A DNA stretch of 64,000 nucleotides. It comes from an uncultured Pelagibacteraceae bacterium (lineage in GTDB: Bacteria > Pseudomonadota > Alphaproteobacteria > Pelagibacterales > Pelagibacteraceae). The stretch's first letter is position 1. Every line of letters begins with the position of its first letter. A program made the position numbers and the translations under genes. The stretch spans positions 62,001-126,000 of the forward strand of contig CACIFV010000001.1 in assembly GCA_902586025.1 (NCBI GenBank), in the 5' to 3' direction. The notes beneath the pieces were generated by a model. The model had not been told where the DNA came from, ran no database searches, and was given only the letters and a program-made list of their open reading frames with translations. This document shows, piece by piece, positions 1-7,828 of the stretch.

Positions 1-58
1 TTAAATAGTGATTAATATACTTTGAAATTTTTTTTATCTACTGTATTAGTACTCAATT

Positions 59-135
59 CGGGGTGTAGCGCAGCCTGGTAGCGCACTTGGTTTGGGACCA
101 AGGGGCCGTAGGTTCAAATCCTACCACCCCGACCA
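59..135 (+). tRNA. tRNA-Pro (anticodon TGG)
   Basis: CGGGGTG/CACCCCG acceptor stem, TTGG-TTTGGGA-CCAA anticodon arm, GGTTCAAATCC T-arm, encoded CCA end. Confidence 0.97.
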
Positions 136-139
136 TTTT

Positions 140-421
140 ATGAAAAAAGCAAAAATTTATAAACCATCTAAAACTGCTATGCAGTCAGGATTAAAGAAAT
201 TTGATAAATGGATTATTGAATACATTACTGATGATCCTGGCACTAATCCTTTGATGGGTTGGGAGAGTTCCACAGATACTTATGGTGAATTAAAATTAGA
301 ATTTTCCACCAAAGAATTAGCAATAGAATATGCAAAAAAAAATAATATTGATTTTGAAGTAATTGAACCAAATAAAAGAAAAATTACCTTAAAATCCTAC
401 GCTGATAATTTTATAAAATAA
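140..421 (+). CDS. NADH dehydrogenase/ETC complex I subunit-like protein (NDUFS4-type)
   Basis: MKKAKIYKPSKTAMQSG..W.IEY...PLMGWESSTDT pattern; the supplied ORF start at 92 lies inside tRNA-Pro, so ATG at 140 is preferred. Confidence 0.8.
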   Translation: MKKAKIYKPSKTAMQSGLKKFDKWIIEYITDDPGTNPLMGWESSTDTYGELKLEFSTKELAIEYAKKNNIDFEVIEPNKRKITLKSYADNFIK

Positions 422-1419
422 TGTTTAAATTTTTTACAGAAAGAAGATGGTACGGTTGGAGTATATTTGGATCAATCTTCATATTAGTTTCTACTTGGTA
501 TCAAGTACAACTGGATGTAAAAATTAACGAATGGTTTGGTGAATTTTACGATACTCTTCAAAAAGCTTTAACAGAACCTGGTTCAGTAACAGAAACTGAA
601 TTTATTGGATATTTGTTTACATTTGCAAAAGTTGCAGGTCTTTGGATTATAATTGCAATTATAACAGGATTTTTTGTATCTCATTGGGTGTTTAGGTGGA
701 GAACTTCAATGGCTGAATATTATCATTCACAATGGTTAAAAGCTCGTTTAACAGAAGGAGCTTCACAGAGAGTTCAAGAAGACACTTTAAAATTTGCAAG
801 AATAATGGAGGGCCTTGGTGTCGGGCTTCTAGATAGTATAATGACTTTAGTGGCCTTCCTACCAATATTATGGGGATTATCTAAACAAGTCGATGTGCTT
901 CCATGGATTGGTGAAGTTGATCATGCTTTAGTTTGGGTTGCAATAATATCTGCACTTGGAGGAACAGTTTTATTAGCGGCTGTAGGTATTAAATTGCCTG
1001 GTATTGAATATGATATTCAAAAAGAAGAAGCTGGTTATAGAAAAGAACTAGTTCATGGAGAAGATGATCCTATAAGGGCAGCTCCACCTACTATAGGTCA
1101 ATTATATGACAGAGTAAGAGGTATTCACTATAAATCATATTTTCACTACTTATATTTTAATGCAGTGAAGTGGAGTTATTTTCAAGGTATGGTAATTGTT
1201 CCATATTTGGCTTTAGCGCCAACTATTGTATCAGGTGCGATTACTTTGGGTTTTGTTCAACAAATAACCAGAGCATTTGGAAGAGTTGAAAATTCATTAC
1301 AATATTTAGTTAGAAGCTGGTCTACAATAGTAGAATTAATTTCAGTTTGGAAAAGATTAAGTGAATTTGAAGCTAGATTGAAATATAATTTAGAGGAATC
1401 CAATGTTGAAAATATTTAA
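421..1419 (+). CDS. SbmA/BacA-like family membrane transporter
   Basis: 332 aa, RRWYGWSIFGSIFILVSTWYQVQLDVKINEWFGEFYD and FRWRTSMAEYY typical of SbmA/BacA. Confidence 0.8.
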   Translation: MFKFFTERRWYGWSIFGSIFILVSTWYQVQLDVKINEWFGEFYDTLQKALTEPGSVTETEFIGYLFTFAKVAGLWIIIAIITGFFVSHWVFRWRTSMAEYYHSQWLKARLTEGASQRVQEDTLKFARIMEGLGVGLLDSIMTLVAFLPILWGLSKQVDVLPWIGEVDHALVWVAIISALGGTVLLAAVGIKLPGIEYDIQKEEAGYRKELVHGEDDPIRAAPPTIGQLYDRVRGIHYKSYFHYLYFNAVKWSYFQGMVIVPYLALAPTIVSGAITLGFVQQITRAFGRVENSLQYLVRSWSTIVELISVWKRLSEFEARLKYNLEESNVENI

Positions 1420-2363
1420 TGTCTTTAGATAAAGATCTGATTAATCAATTTGTGAAAGTTACTTCAAGAGCTGCAATTAATTGTTATCAATTTCTTGGCA
1501 AAGAAAATAAAAAAATTGCTGATAAAGCTGCAACCGACTCTATGAGAAATGATTTAAATAATCTAGAAATTAATGGAGAAGTGGTGATAGGCGAGGGGGA
1601 ACTCGATGAAGCACCAATGTTATATATAGGTGAAAAACTGGGTAAGGGTAATGGTCCGTATTTAGATATAGCCGTAGACCCACTTGAAGGAACAAACTTT
1701 GCTGCAAAAAATATTCCAGGAGCAATATCAGTTTTAGCAATTTCAGAAAAAGGAAATTTATTCAATGCTCCAGAAACCTATATGAATAAAATTGCAGTGG
1801 GCAAAGATGTTCCATACGATGCGACTGATTTAGATTATCCTATAAAAAAAAATATTTCCAATATTGCAGAGGCCAAAAACAAAAATATTGATGAACTTAC
1901 AGTATGTATTCTCAATAGACCAAGACATAAAGATATCATTGAAGAATTAAAATCATTAAAAGTAAATTTAAAATTAATTTCAGATGGTGATATTTGCGGT
2001 TCTCTCTTAGTTACTGACAGTAAGTATAATGTTGATTTATTTTTAGGTATTGGAGGAGGCCCTGAAGGAGTAATCTCTGCAGCAGCTTTGGACGCTTATG
2101 AATGTAAATTTCAGGGTAAATTTTTATTTGTAACTGACCAAGATAAGGCTAGAGCTAAAAAAATGGGAATATCTGACTTAAATAAAAAATATGAATTAAA
2201 TGAAATAGTCAAAGGAGATAGTATTTTTTGTGCGACAGGTATTACCGGTACTGAAATGGTTGCGGCTGTAAAAAAAGAAAATACAAAATTTATTACTGAA
2301 ACTCTTGTCACACACAAAGAATCTGCTGTACAAATTATAAAAAGTGAGGAACCTATAGCTTGA
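1419..2363 (+). CDS. glpX: Class II fructose-1,6-bisphosphatase
   Basis: GEGELDEAPMLYIGE, DPLEGTNFAAKN, GIGGGPEGVISAAAL motifs. Confidence 0.93.
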   Translation: MSLDKDLINQFVKVTSRAAINCYQFLGKENKKIADKAATDSMRNDLNNLEINGEVVIGEGELDEAPMLYIGEKLGKGNGPYLDIAVDPLEGTNFAAKNIPGAISVLAISEKGNLFNAPETYMNKIAVGKDVPYDATDLDYPIKKNISNIAEAKNKNIDELTVCILNRPRHKDIIEELKSLKVNLKLISDGDICGSLLVTDSKYNVDLFLGIGGGPEGVISAAALDAYECKFQGKFLFVTDQDKARAKKMGISDLNKKYELNEIVKGDSIFCATGITGTEMVAAVKKENTKFITETLVTHKESAVQIIKSEEPIA

Positions 2364-2398
2364 TTATTTTTAATAATTGCAATAGAAACTCCAACTCT

Positions 2399-2473
2399 GG
2401 TCCCTTCGTCTATCGGTTAGGACACATGGTTTTCATCCATGAAAGAGGGGTTCGATTCCCCTAGGGACCGCCA
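2399..2473 (+). tRNA. tRNA-Glu (anticodon TTC)
   Basis: GGTCCCT/AGGGACC acceptor stem, ATGG-TTTTCAT-CCAT anticodon arm, GGTTCGATTCC T-arm, CCA. Confidence 0.97.
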
Positions 2474-2475
2474 TA

Positions 2476-2727
2476 ATGAAATATTTTGTTTATTTAATCA
2501 TATCTAAAAATAGGCAAAAACACCTTAGCTACGTTGGATATACTAATAACTTGAAGAAGAGATTGGCTAAACATAATGCTTCGAAAGGAGCAAAATTTAC
2601 TAGAGGTAGAAAATGGATATTAGCCTATAATATGAGTTATGATTCAAAATCAAAAGCTATGAGTGAGGAATACAAGCTTAAAAAAAACTATAAACTTAGA
2701 AATAAAATAAAATCTAATTTTTTATAA
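2476..2727 (+). CDS. GIY-YIG nuclease family protein
   Basis: YFVYLI...LSYVGYTNNLKKRLAKHN pattern, 83 aa. Confidence 0.85.
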   Translation: MKYFVYLIISKNRQKHLSYVGYTNNLKKRLAKHNASKGAKFTRGRKWILAYNMSYDSKSKAMSEEYKLKKNYKLRNKIKSNFL

Positions 2728-3765
2728 ATGAAAATCTCAATACTACTTCCTTACAAAGAAAATTTTACTCCTAATTATGCTGGTGCAGTTTCACTTTTTT
2801 TAAATGATACTATCAAACTAAGTAAATTTAAAAAAAATATTCAAGTGTATGGAAATACATCTTTTAAAAAAAAGTTAATGCCTAATTATACTAATTTAAA
2901 TTTTTCAAAATTTCTTTTTAGAAGTAGCAGTAAAACTTATGTAAAAAAATTTCTGGAGAATGAAAAAATTAAAAAATCAACTTTAATTGAAGTTCATAAT
3001 AGGCCTGATTATATAAATTCTATTCATGAGATAAATACTAATATTGTTCTATATTTTCATAATAATCCACTAGATATGAGATCATCGAAAACAGTTAAAG
3101 AGAGAATTGATGTATATAACAAAACAAAAAAAATAATTTTTAATAGTAATTGGACCCTAAAAAAATTTACAAAAGGATTAAATGAAAAATATAATACCGA
3201 TAAACTTGAAGTTATTAATCAATCAACAAGTAAAAAAATTATTAATTTTAAAAATAAAAAAAAAATAATTTTATTTGTTGGTAGATTAAATGCCTCTAAA
3301 GGTTATGATTTATTTGGAAAAGCTATTATAAGTTTATTAAATAAATATCCAGATTGGAAAGCTATAGTTATTGGTGATGAACCTAGAGAAAATCATATTT
3401 TTGAACATAAAAATTTGAAAATTTTGGGTTTTCAAAAATATAATGTTGTTACAAAATGGTTTGTGAAGTCAGATATTTCAGTTGTTTGTTCTCGATGGGA
3501 CGAACCCTTTGGTAGAACCGCTTTAGAAGCTTCGAGTGCAGGATGTGCTGTAATTATTACAGATAAAGGTGGGCTTAGTGAAGCATCCCCAAAAGCACTG
3601 AAAATAAAGTCTTTAACTGTTAAAAATATTGAAAATTCAATCGAAAAACTTATTAAAAATGTGTCTTTAAAGAAATCATTACAAAAAAAGATTTATAAAC
3701 ATTTTTACTTAACGAATAATTATATTTCAAAAAAAATTGATATATACAGAGATAAGCTAATTTAA
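2728..3765 (+). CDS. Glycosyltransferase family 4-like
   Basis: ILFVGRLNASKGYDLF and RWDEPFGRTALEASSAGCAVI motifs of GT-B group 1 transferases. Confidence 0.85.
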   Translation: MKISILLPYKENFTPNYAGAVSLFLNDTIKLSKFKKNIQVYGNTSFKKKLMPNYTNLNFSKFLFRSSSKTYVKKFLENEKIKKSTLIEVHNRPDYINSIHEINTNIVLYFHNNPLDMRSSKTVKERIDVYNKTKKIIFNSNWTLKKFTKGLNEKYNTDKLEVINQSTSKKIINFKNKKKIILFVGRLNASKGYDLFGKAIISLLNKYPDWKAIVIGDEPRENHIFEHKNLKILGFQKYNVVTKWFVKSDISVVCSRWDEPFGRTALEASSAGCAVIITDKGGLSEASPKALKIKSLTVKNIENSIEKLIKNVSLKKSLQKKIYKHFYLTNNYISKKIDIYRDKLI

Positions 3766-3770
3766 GATTA

Positions 3771-4724
3771 TTATATTTTAATTTTATTTAATGCGTTATT
3801 TTTAAATATGTTTGCCTGTCTAATATATCTTCTAACCATTTGTGTTGTTTTATGACCCGTCATAGCCATTATGCTTCTCTCGTCAGCACCTGACTCAGCA
3901 GCAACTGTTGCAAAACCCGACCTTAAACTATGACCTGCAAAATTTTTGTTTTCTATACCCGCTAACTTTAGATACTCTTTAATTAATAAAACCACAGATT
4001 GGTCAGTTAATCTTTTGCCTGTTAATGATAAACCTTTAGAAAATCTTGTGAAAATAGGTCCAGACTTAATTTTAGAAATTTCTAACCATTTTTTTAGATT
4101 TGTAACTGGACAGTAAATTTCATTATCGAAGTAGGGTAGTCCTTTAGTCATTCCTTCTCCGAATTGGTCAGTTTTTGATCTTTTAATGCTGATTTTTAAA
4201 CCCTCAGGAACAAATTCTAAATCCTCATGATCAATTGAGATGAGCTCGGTTCTTCTAAAACCGCCTCCAAAACCAATTAAGATGATTGATTTATCTCTAA
4301 GTTTTTTTATTTCCTCAGTTTTTTGTTGATTTATTACATTAATAATTACTTTTAAATGATTGATTAATATAGGTTTTTTACCTTTCTGAATACTTCCTTT
4401 TACCCTTCTTATTCCAATTAAATTTTCAACGATAATTGGATGTTTTGTGTCTAAATAATGCCCTTTTAGCCTATGAACCATGCTTATTGATACTAATCTT
4501 CTTCTTAAAGTGCTTATTTTTGAGTTTTTAGAGAGATGGGTTAGGTATAAGGAAACTATTTTTGGCTCTGTTGGTAATGGATTTAATCCATGCTTTGCAC
4601 AAAAAGCTCCGAAGTCTTTAAAGTCAGATTTATAAGCTCTTAAAGTATTATTTGCCTTTGAATTTTTAAGGTTATTTAAAGTTGCCTCATGAAGCGATTT
4701 TAGGTCTGTTGTTAGTTCATTCAT
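3771..4724 (-). CDS. Tyrosine recombinase/integrase (Cre-like C-terminus)
   Basis: Complete catalytic set: GFRRTEL, RSKTDQ, GHSLRSGFATVAAESG, TGHKT, RRYIRQANIFKNNA. Confidence 0.9.
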   Translation of the reverse strand: MNELTTDLKSLHEATLNNLKNSKANNTLRAYKSDFKDFGAFCAKHGLNPLPTEPKIVSLYLTHLSKNSKISTLRRRLVSISMVHRLKGHYLDTKHPIIVENLIGIRRVKGSIQKGKKPILINHLKVIINVINQQKTEEIKKLRDKSIILIGFGGGFRRTELISIDHEDLEFVPEGLKISIKRSKTDQFGEGMTKGLPYFDNEIYCPVTNLKKWLEISKIKSGPIFTRFSKGLSLTGKRLTDQSVVLLIKEYLKLAGIENKNFAGHSLRSGFATVAAESGADERSIMAMTGHKTTQMVRRYIRQANIFKNNALNKIKI

Positions 4725-4727
4725 ATA

Positions 4728-4762
4728 ATTACTAATGATAACAATTAATTATCGTTAGTAAT
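4728..4762. repeat. Inverted repeat ATTACTAATGATAA-caattaa-TTATCGTTAGTAAT (candidate recombination core or operator)
   Basis: 14-nt arms with one T:G non-complementary position and a 7-nt spacer, 3 nt upstream of the recombinase start codon. Confidence 0.7.
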
Positions 4763-4807
4763 ATATCAAGTGATTTTAAATGTCAAATGAAATAAAACAA
4801 ATACTTA

Positions 4808-4987
4808 ATGACTTTAGATGGAGAAATTCCTACAAGCTATTTTTTAATAATATCTATAGGTTTAACTATACTGAGTTATTTGGTTTACAAAAAAAATGGG
4901 AAATCTTTAGAAGTATATTTCTTATCTGTTTTAACAATAATTTTCTATTTATCCTATTTTATTCTTATATTTGTTGGACCTAGATAG
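4808..4987 (+). CDS. Small membrane protein, 59 aa, unknown function
   Basis: Read by hand: MTLDGEIPTSYFLIISIGLTILSYLVYKKNGKSLEVYFLSVLTIIFYLSYFILIFVGPR*, two predicted TM segments; below the 60-aa cutoff of the supplied track. Confidence 0.7.
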   Translation: MTLDGEIPTSYFLIISIGLTILSYLVYKKNGKSLEVYFLSVLTIIFYLSYFILIFVGPR

Positions 4988-5081
4988 TTTATTAACGCTA
5001 TTCACAGCTGTTAAAAACCCTTAATTATCAACTATAAAGTGATACTAATATAATTTGCACTGTGATAATCTCATAAATGAA

Positions 5082-5253
5082 TTAAGAGGCAACTCTTAAC
5101 TGACCATCTGGGGAAAAATCGAGAGATTCAAGCCCAGAGGGCAGAAAACCACGCAGAGTAGCGCTAAAATTGCGGGGTGGAAGGCATGGCGGTAGCGCAT
5201 ACAACGACGTGCCAAAAAACTACTGATCTTTGTACCTGAAAAGGTGCAGAGAT
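5082..5253 (+). ncRNA. Candidate structured RNA of unknown family
   Basis: About 52% GC (63/120 by hand count, 5101-5220) in an AT-rich contig. Hairpins TTAAGAG-GCAA-CTCTTAA; CTGaCCaTCTGGG...AATC-GAGA-GATT...CCCAGAgGGCAG; GGCATG-GCG-GTAG-CGC...CGTGCC; ATCTTTGTACCT-GAAA-AGGTGCAGAGAT. Confidence 0.7.
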
Positions 5254-5272
5254 ACAGGGTTTCTTTCTTTAT

Positions 5273-5548
5273 ATGATCCTTAAAGGTACAAAATTCCAAA
5301 TTAAAGTCTGGAAATACTTAAAAACAATTAAAAAAGGTAGTGTTTTAACGTATTCTGACGTTGCAAAGGGTATTAAAAAACCTAGAGCTGTTAGAGCTGT
5401 AGCTAATGCTATTGGAAAAAACCCATATGCTCCTAAAATACCTTGCCATAGAGTAATCAGGTCTGATGGATCTCTTGGAGGATATTCTGGAAAAGGTGGT
5501 ATAAAAACCAAGAAAAAACTGCTCAAATCCGAAGGAATTTTGCTCTAA
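5273..5548 (+). CDS. ogt: Methylated-DNA--[protein]-cysteine S-methyltransferase-like (MGMT/Ogt)
   Basis: IPCHRVIRSDGSLGGYSGG-like active site PCHRV. Confidence 0.88.
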   Translation: MILKGTKFQIKVWKYLKTIKKGSVLTYSDVAKGIKKPRAVRAVANAIGKNPYAPKIPCHRVIRSDGSLGGYSGKGGIKTKKKLLKSEGILL

Positions 5549-6079
5549 AAGCTAGCAATACCAACGTTTTTTTTAAATTTAACAACATTTAGTAATACAA
5601 TTTTAAATTCCCCTATTGGTTTCAGCTTATAAATTGAAATCTCTAAATTAGCCCTAAATTTGGGGCATTAAACGCTATATTCATAAATTGCATTACTCAG
5701 GTAATTATTAAGAAAAATATTATTTTTTTGTATATTTATAGCAATTAATATTAAGAATTTTTCATATCAAATTTAAACTAATTTTTATTATCAATAGATT
5801 TATTTTAAAATTTCTTCAAAATAGTTGATTTTATTGAATTATTGTCCACTATCTCATAATCCAATTTTATTGTCTATTTTTTTAATTTAAATAACTGTAT
5901 ATTTATTGTTTATTTTTAATTTATAGCTTTTATTTAATTGAAAATTTTATGATTTTACTCCATTCTTTTTGTATTTTATATAAATATATATTTGGTTTAG
6001 ATATTTAATAAAATATATTAATTACAGTAGTTTACGAATATTAATTAAAGTATTATATTAATATATAGTACATATATAT

Positions 6080-6928
6080 TTACTTATATTTATGATAATA
6101 TTCCCTTTTAAAAACATATAGTCCTGACGAAACAATTATAAAAAGTCCAATAAAAGTATATTTATCAGGAAAATCCGAAAACACATAATACCCTAAAATA
6201 AGGTTAGTAATTATCTCAAAATAGCCAAATGGTGCTAATTTTGAAGCATCAGCGTAACGAAGAGATAAAATGATTAATATATGGCCTAAACAGGCAAATA
6301 TACCAATCAGAGCCATCCAAGACCATTGAATTGGAGTAGGATTAATCCAAACAATAGGAACAAAAAAAGATGAGATAATGGCCCCTACTACGCCCGTAAT
6401 CAGCAATGTGAGTAAAGGACTATCTGTTGAATGCAATTTTCGAGTTATTATTAGATAGAAGCCGTAAAAACAGCCTGTTCCAACTGCTGCTAAACTAGCA
6501 AGATTAATCTCTATAATTCCAGGTCTTATAACAACTAAAATACCAAAAAAACCGACTAATACAGCAGTCCACCGTCTATATCCGACTTTTTCTTTAAGTA
6601 GAAATGGAGAAAGAGCAGTTGTAACCAATGGAGCAACGAATGCCAATGTTAACGCTTTTGCCATTGAGATTACAGAAATGGAGTAAAAAAAACATATATT
6701 TGCAAAAAATAAAGACAAACCTCTAATTATTTGTAATTTGATATTTTGAGAAAACTTCAATTGTTCTCTAAAAAATAAAAACATAAAAAAAGTTGTGAAT
6801 ACAACTGTAAAAAAATATCTAGCCCATGTTATTTGAAAAAAAGATAAATCCGAAGATAAGTATTTTGCAATAGCATCCATAAAGGGCAAAACCATCCATG
6901 CAGATAAATTTAAAAATATCGCTTTCAT
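6080..6928 (-). CDS. EamA/DMT family transporter
   Basis: About 10 TM segments, LLKEKVGYRRWTAVLVGFFGILVVIRPG motif. Confidence 0.88.
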   Translation of the reverse strand: MKAIFLNLSAWMVLPFMDAIAKYLSSDLSFFQITWARYFFTVVFTTFFMFLFFREQLKFSQNIKLQIIRGLSLFFANICFFYSISVISMAKALTLAFVAPLVTTALSPFLLKEKVGYRRWTAVLVGFFGILVVIRPGIIEINLASLAAVGTGCFYGFYLIITRKLHSTDSPLLTLLITGVVGAIISSFFVPIVWINPTPIQWSWMALIGIFACLGHILIILSLRYADASKLAPFGYFEIITNLILGYYVFSDFPDKYTFIGLFIIVSSGLYVFKREYYHKYK

Positions 6929-7828
6929 TTAAGCGAAATATTTAAGGGCGATAAATACTGTAATTGGCACTGTAACCAATGACATTAAAGTAGAAACAAC
7001 AATTGTGCTGGAAATATTATCTACATTTTTTTTTGGTGAATACATTGAAGCAACCAAATAACATAATATTGCACTAGGCATAGAGGATTGAATTAGCAAA
7101 ACTCCAGCTGCAAAACCAGATAAATTAAAAAATTTTATAATAAAAAAACCTACAATTGGACCAAGAATTACTCTACCAATTGATGTTATAATTGAGTCTC
7201 TCAAAGAAAATACTTTCATTTGGGTTAAAGCAATGCCTAAAGACATTAAAATCATTACAATCATTGCATAAGATAAAAGCATTGTTGTATTAATCACAAA
7301 AACTGGCATTTCTTTGCCGTAGTATAAAAAGATAACGGTCAAAATAATTGTATAGAAGGAGGGACTTTTTGCGATTATTGAAAAATCAAATTTTCTTTTT
7401 GCAAGAAATATATTAGCAGTAAAATGTAAGAGTATTACCAAAGATGATATAGCTGCAGCTACACCCATTCCCAATTTACCATAAGCAAAAAGACATATTG
7501 GTATACCCATATTACCTGTATTAGGTAAAAAAAAAGTAGGTAATTCTCTAATATAATCTTTTTTCATAAGAATTAAAAAAACAAGACCAATTAAAGCAAA
7601 TGATGACAGTAATATTAATGCATAAATAAAATATTCAGCAAATATATCAAAAGTAACACCTGTAGATGTAAGAGAGAAAATCACTAAAGCTGGAGTTCCA
7701 AAATTTCCAGCATAAGATGTTATAAACGAAGTATCGAAATTTGGATTTTTTTTCCCTAATAAAAAACCAATTCCAACAATAAAAAATACAGGAAATAGAA
7801 CTTCAAAGAGCTTTAAATAAAGTTCCAT
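6929..7828 (-). CDS. AEC family transporter (auxin efflux carrier-like permease)
   Basis: Multi-TM, LPNTGNMGIPICLFAYG motif. Confidence 0.85.
   Translation of the reverse strand: MELYLKLFEVLFPVFFIVGIGFLLGKKNPNFDTSFITSYAGNFGTPALVIFSLTSTGVTFDIFAEYFIYALILLSSFALIGLVFLILMKKDYIRELPTFFLPNTGNMGIPICLFAYGKLGMGVAAAISSLVILLHFTANIFLAKRKFDFSIIAKSPSFYTIILTVIFLYYGKEMPVFVINTTMLLSYAMIVMILMSLGIALTQMKVFSLRDSIITSIGRVILGPIVGFFIIKFFNLSGFAAGVLLIQSSMPSAILCYLVASMYSPKKNVDNISSTIVVSTLMSLVTVPITVFIALKYFA

Noticed and set aside
92-139. N-terminal extension of ORF 92-421
   Set aside because: It translates tRNA-Pro sequence; ATG at 140 is the natural start.
1487-2317. Minus ORFs 1487-1765 and 2111-2317
   Set aside because: Antisense to glpX with low-information composition; typical antisense ORFs. 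The same reasoning applies to 8631, 16903, 17464, 19417, 22538, 27935, 30207, 30786, 32318, 33401, 35777, 38839, 42645, 48195, 49150, 50695, 51688, 52908, 53860, 55387, 56268, 57260, 58708, 59379, 60303, 60968, 62825 and 63707.
4780-4983. ORF 4780-4983 (+) as a real protein
   Set aside because: The overlapping frame at 4808-4987 gives a much more protein-like membrane sequence.
4988-5080. DnaA-box-like strings (TTATTAACG, TATTCACAG, TTATCAACT) suggesting an origin
   Set aside because: All are imperfect matches in AT-rich DNA with no dnaA/dnaN/parAB context; would need GC-skew data.
5082-5253. Assigning the GC-rich RNA to RNase P, SRP RNA, tmRNA or 6S
   Set aside because: No GAGGAAAGTCC-type RNase P core, no SRP GGAAGGAAGCAGCC loop, no tmRNA tag or tRNA-like end, and no clear 6S central bubble recognised; left as unknown.
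5096-5526. Minus-strand ORFs 5096-5299 and 5269-5526
   Set aside because: The first lies antisense to the candidate structured RNA and the second is antisense to ogt; neither shows recognisable protein motifs.
5607-5615. ATTCCCCTA match to the tRNA-Glu 3' region as a possible attR
   Set aside because: Only 9 nt and diverges immediately on both sides; consistent with chance.
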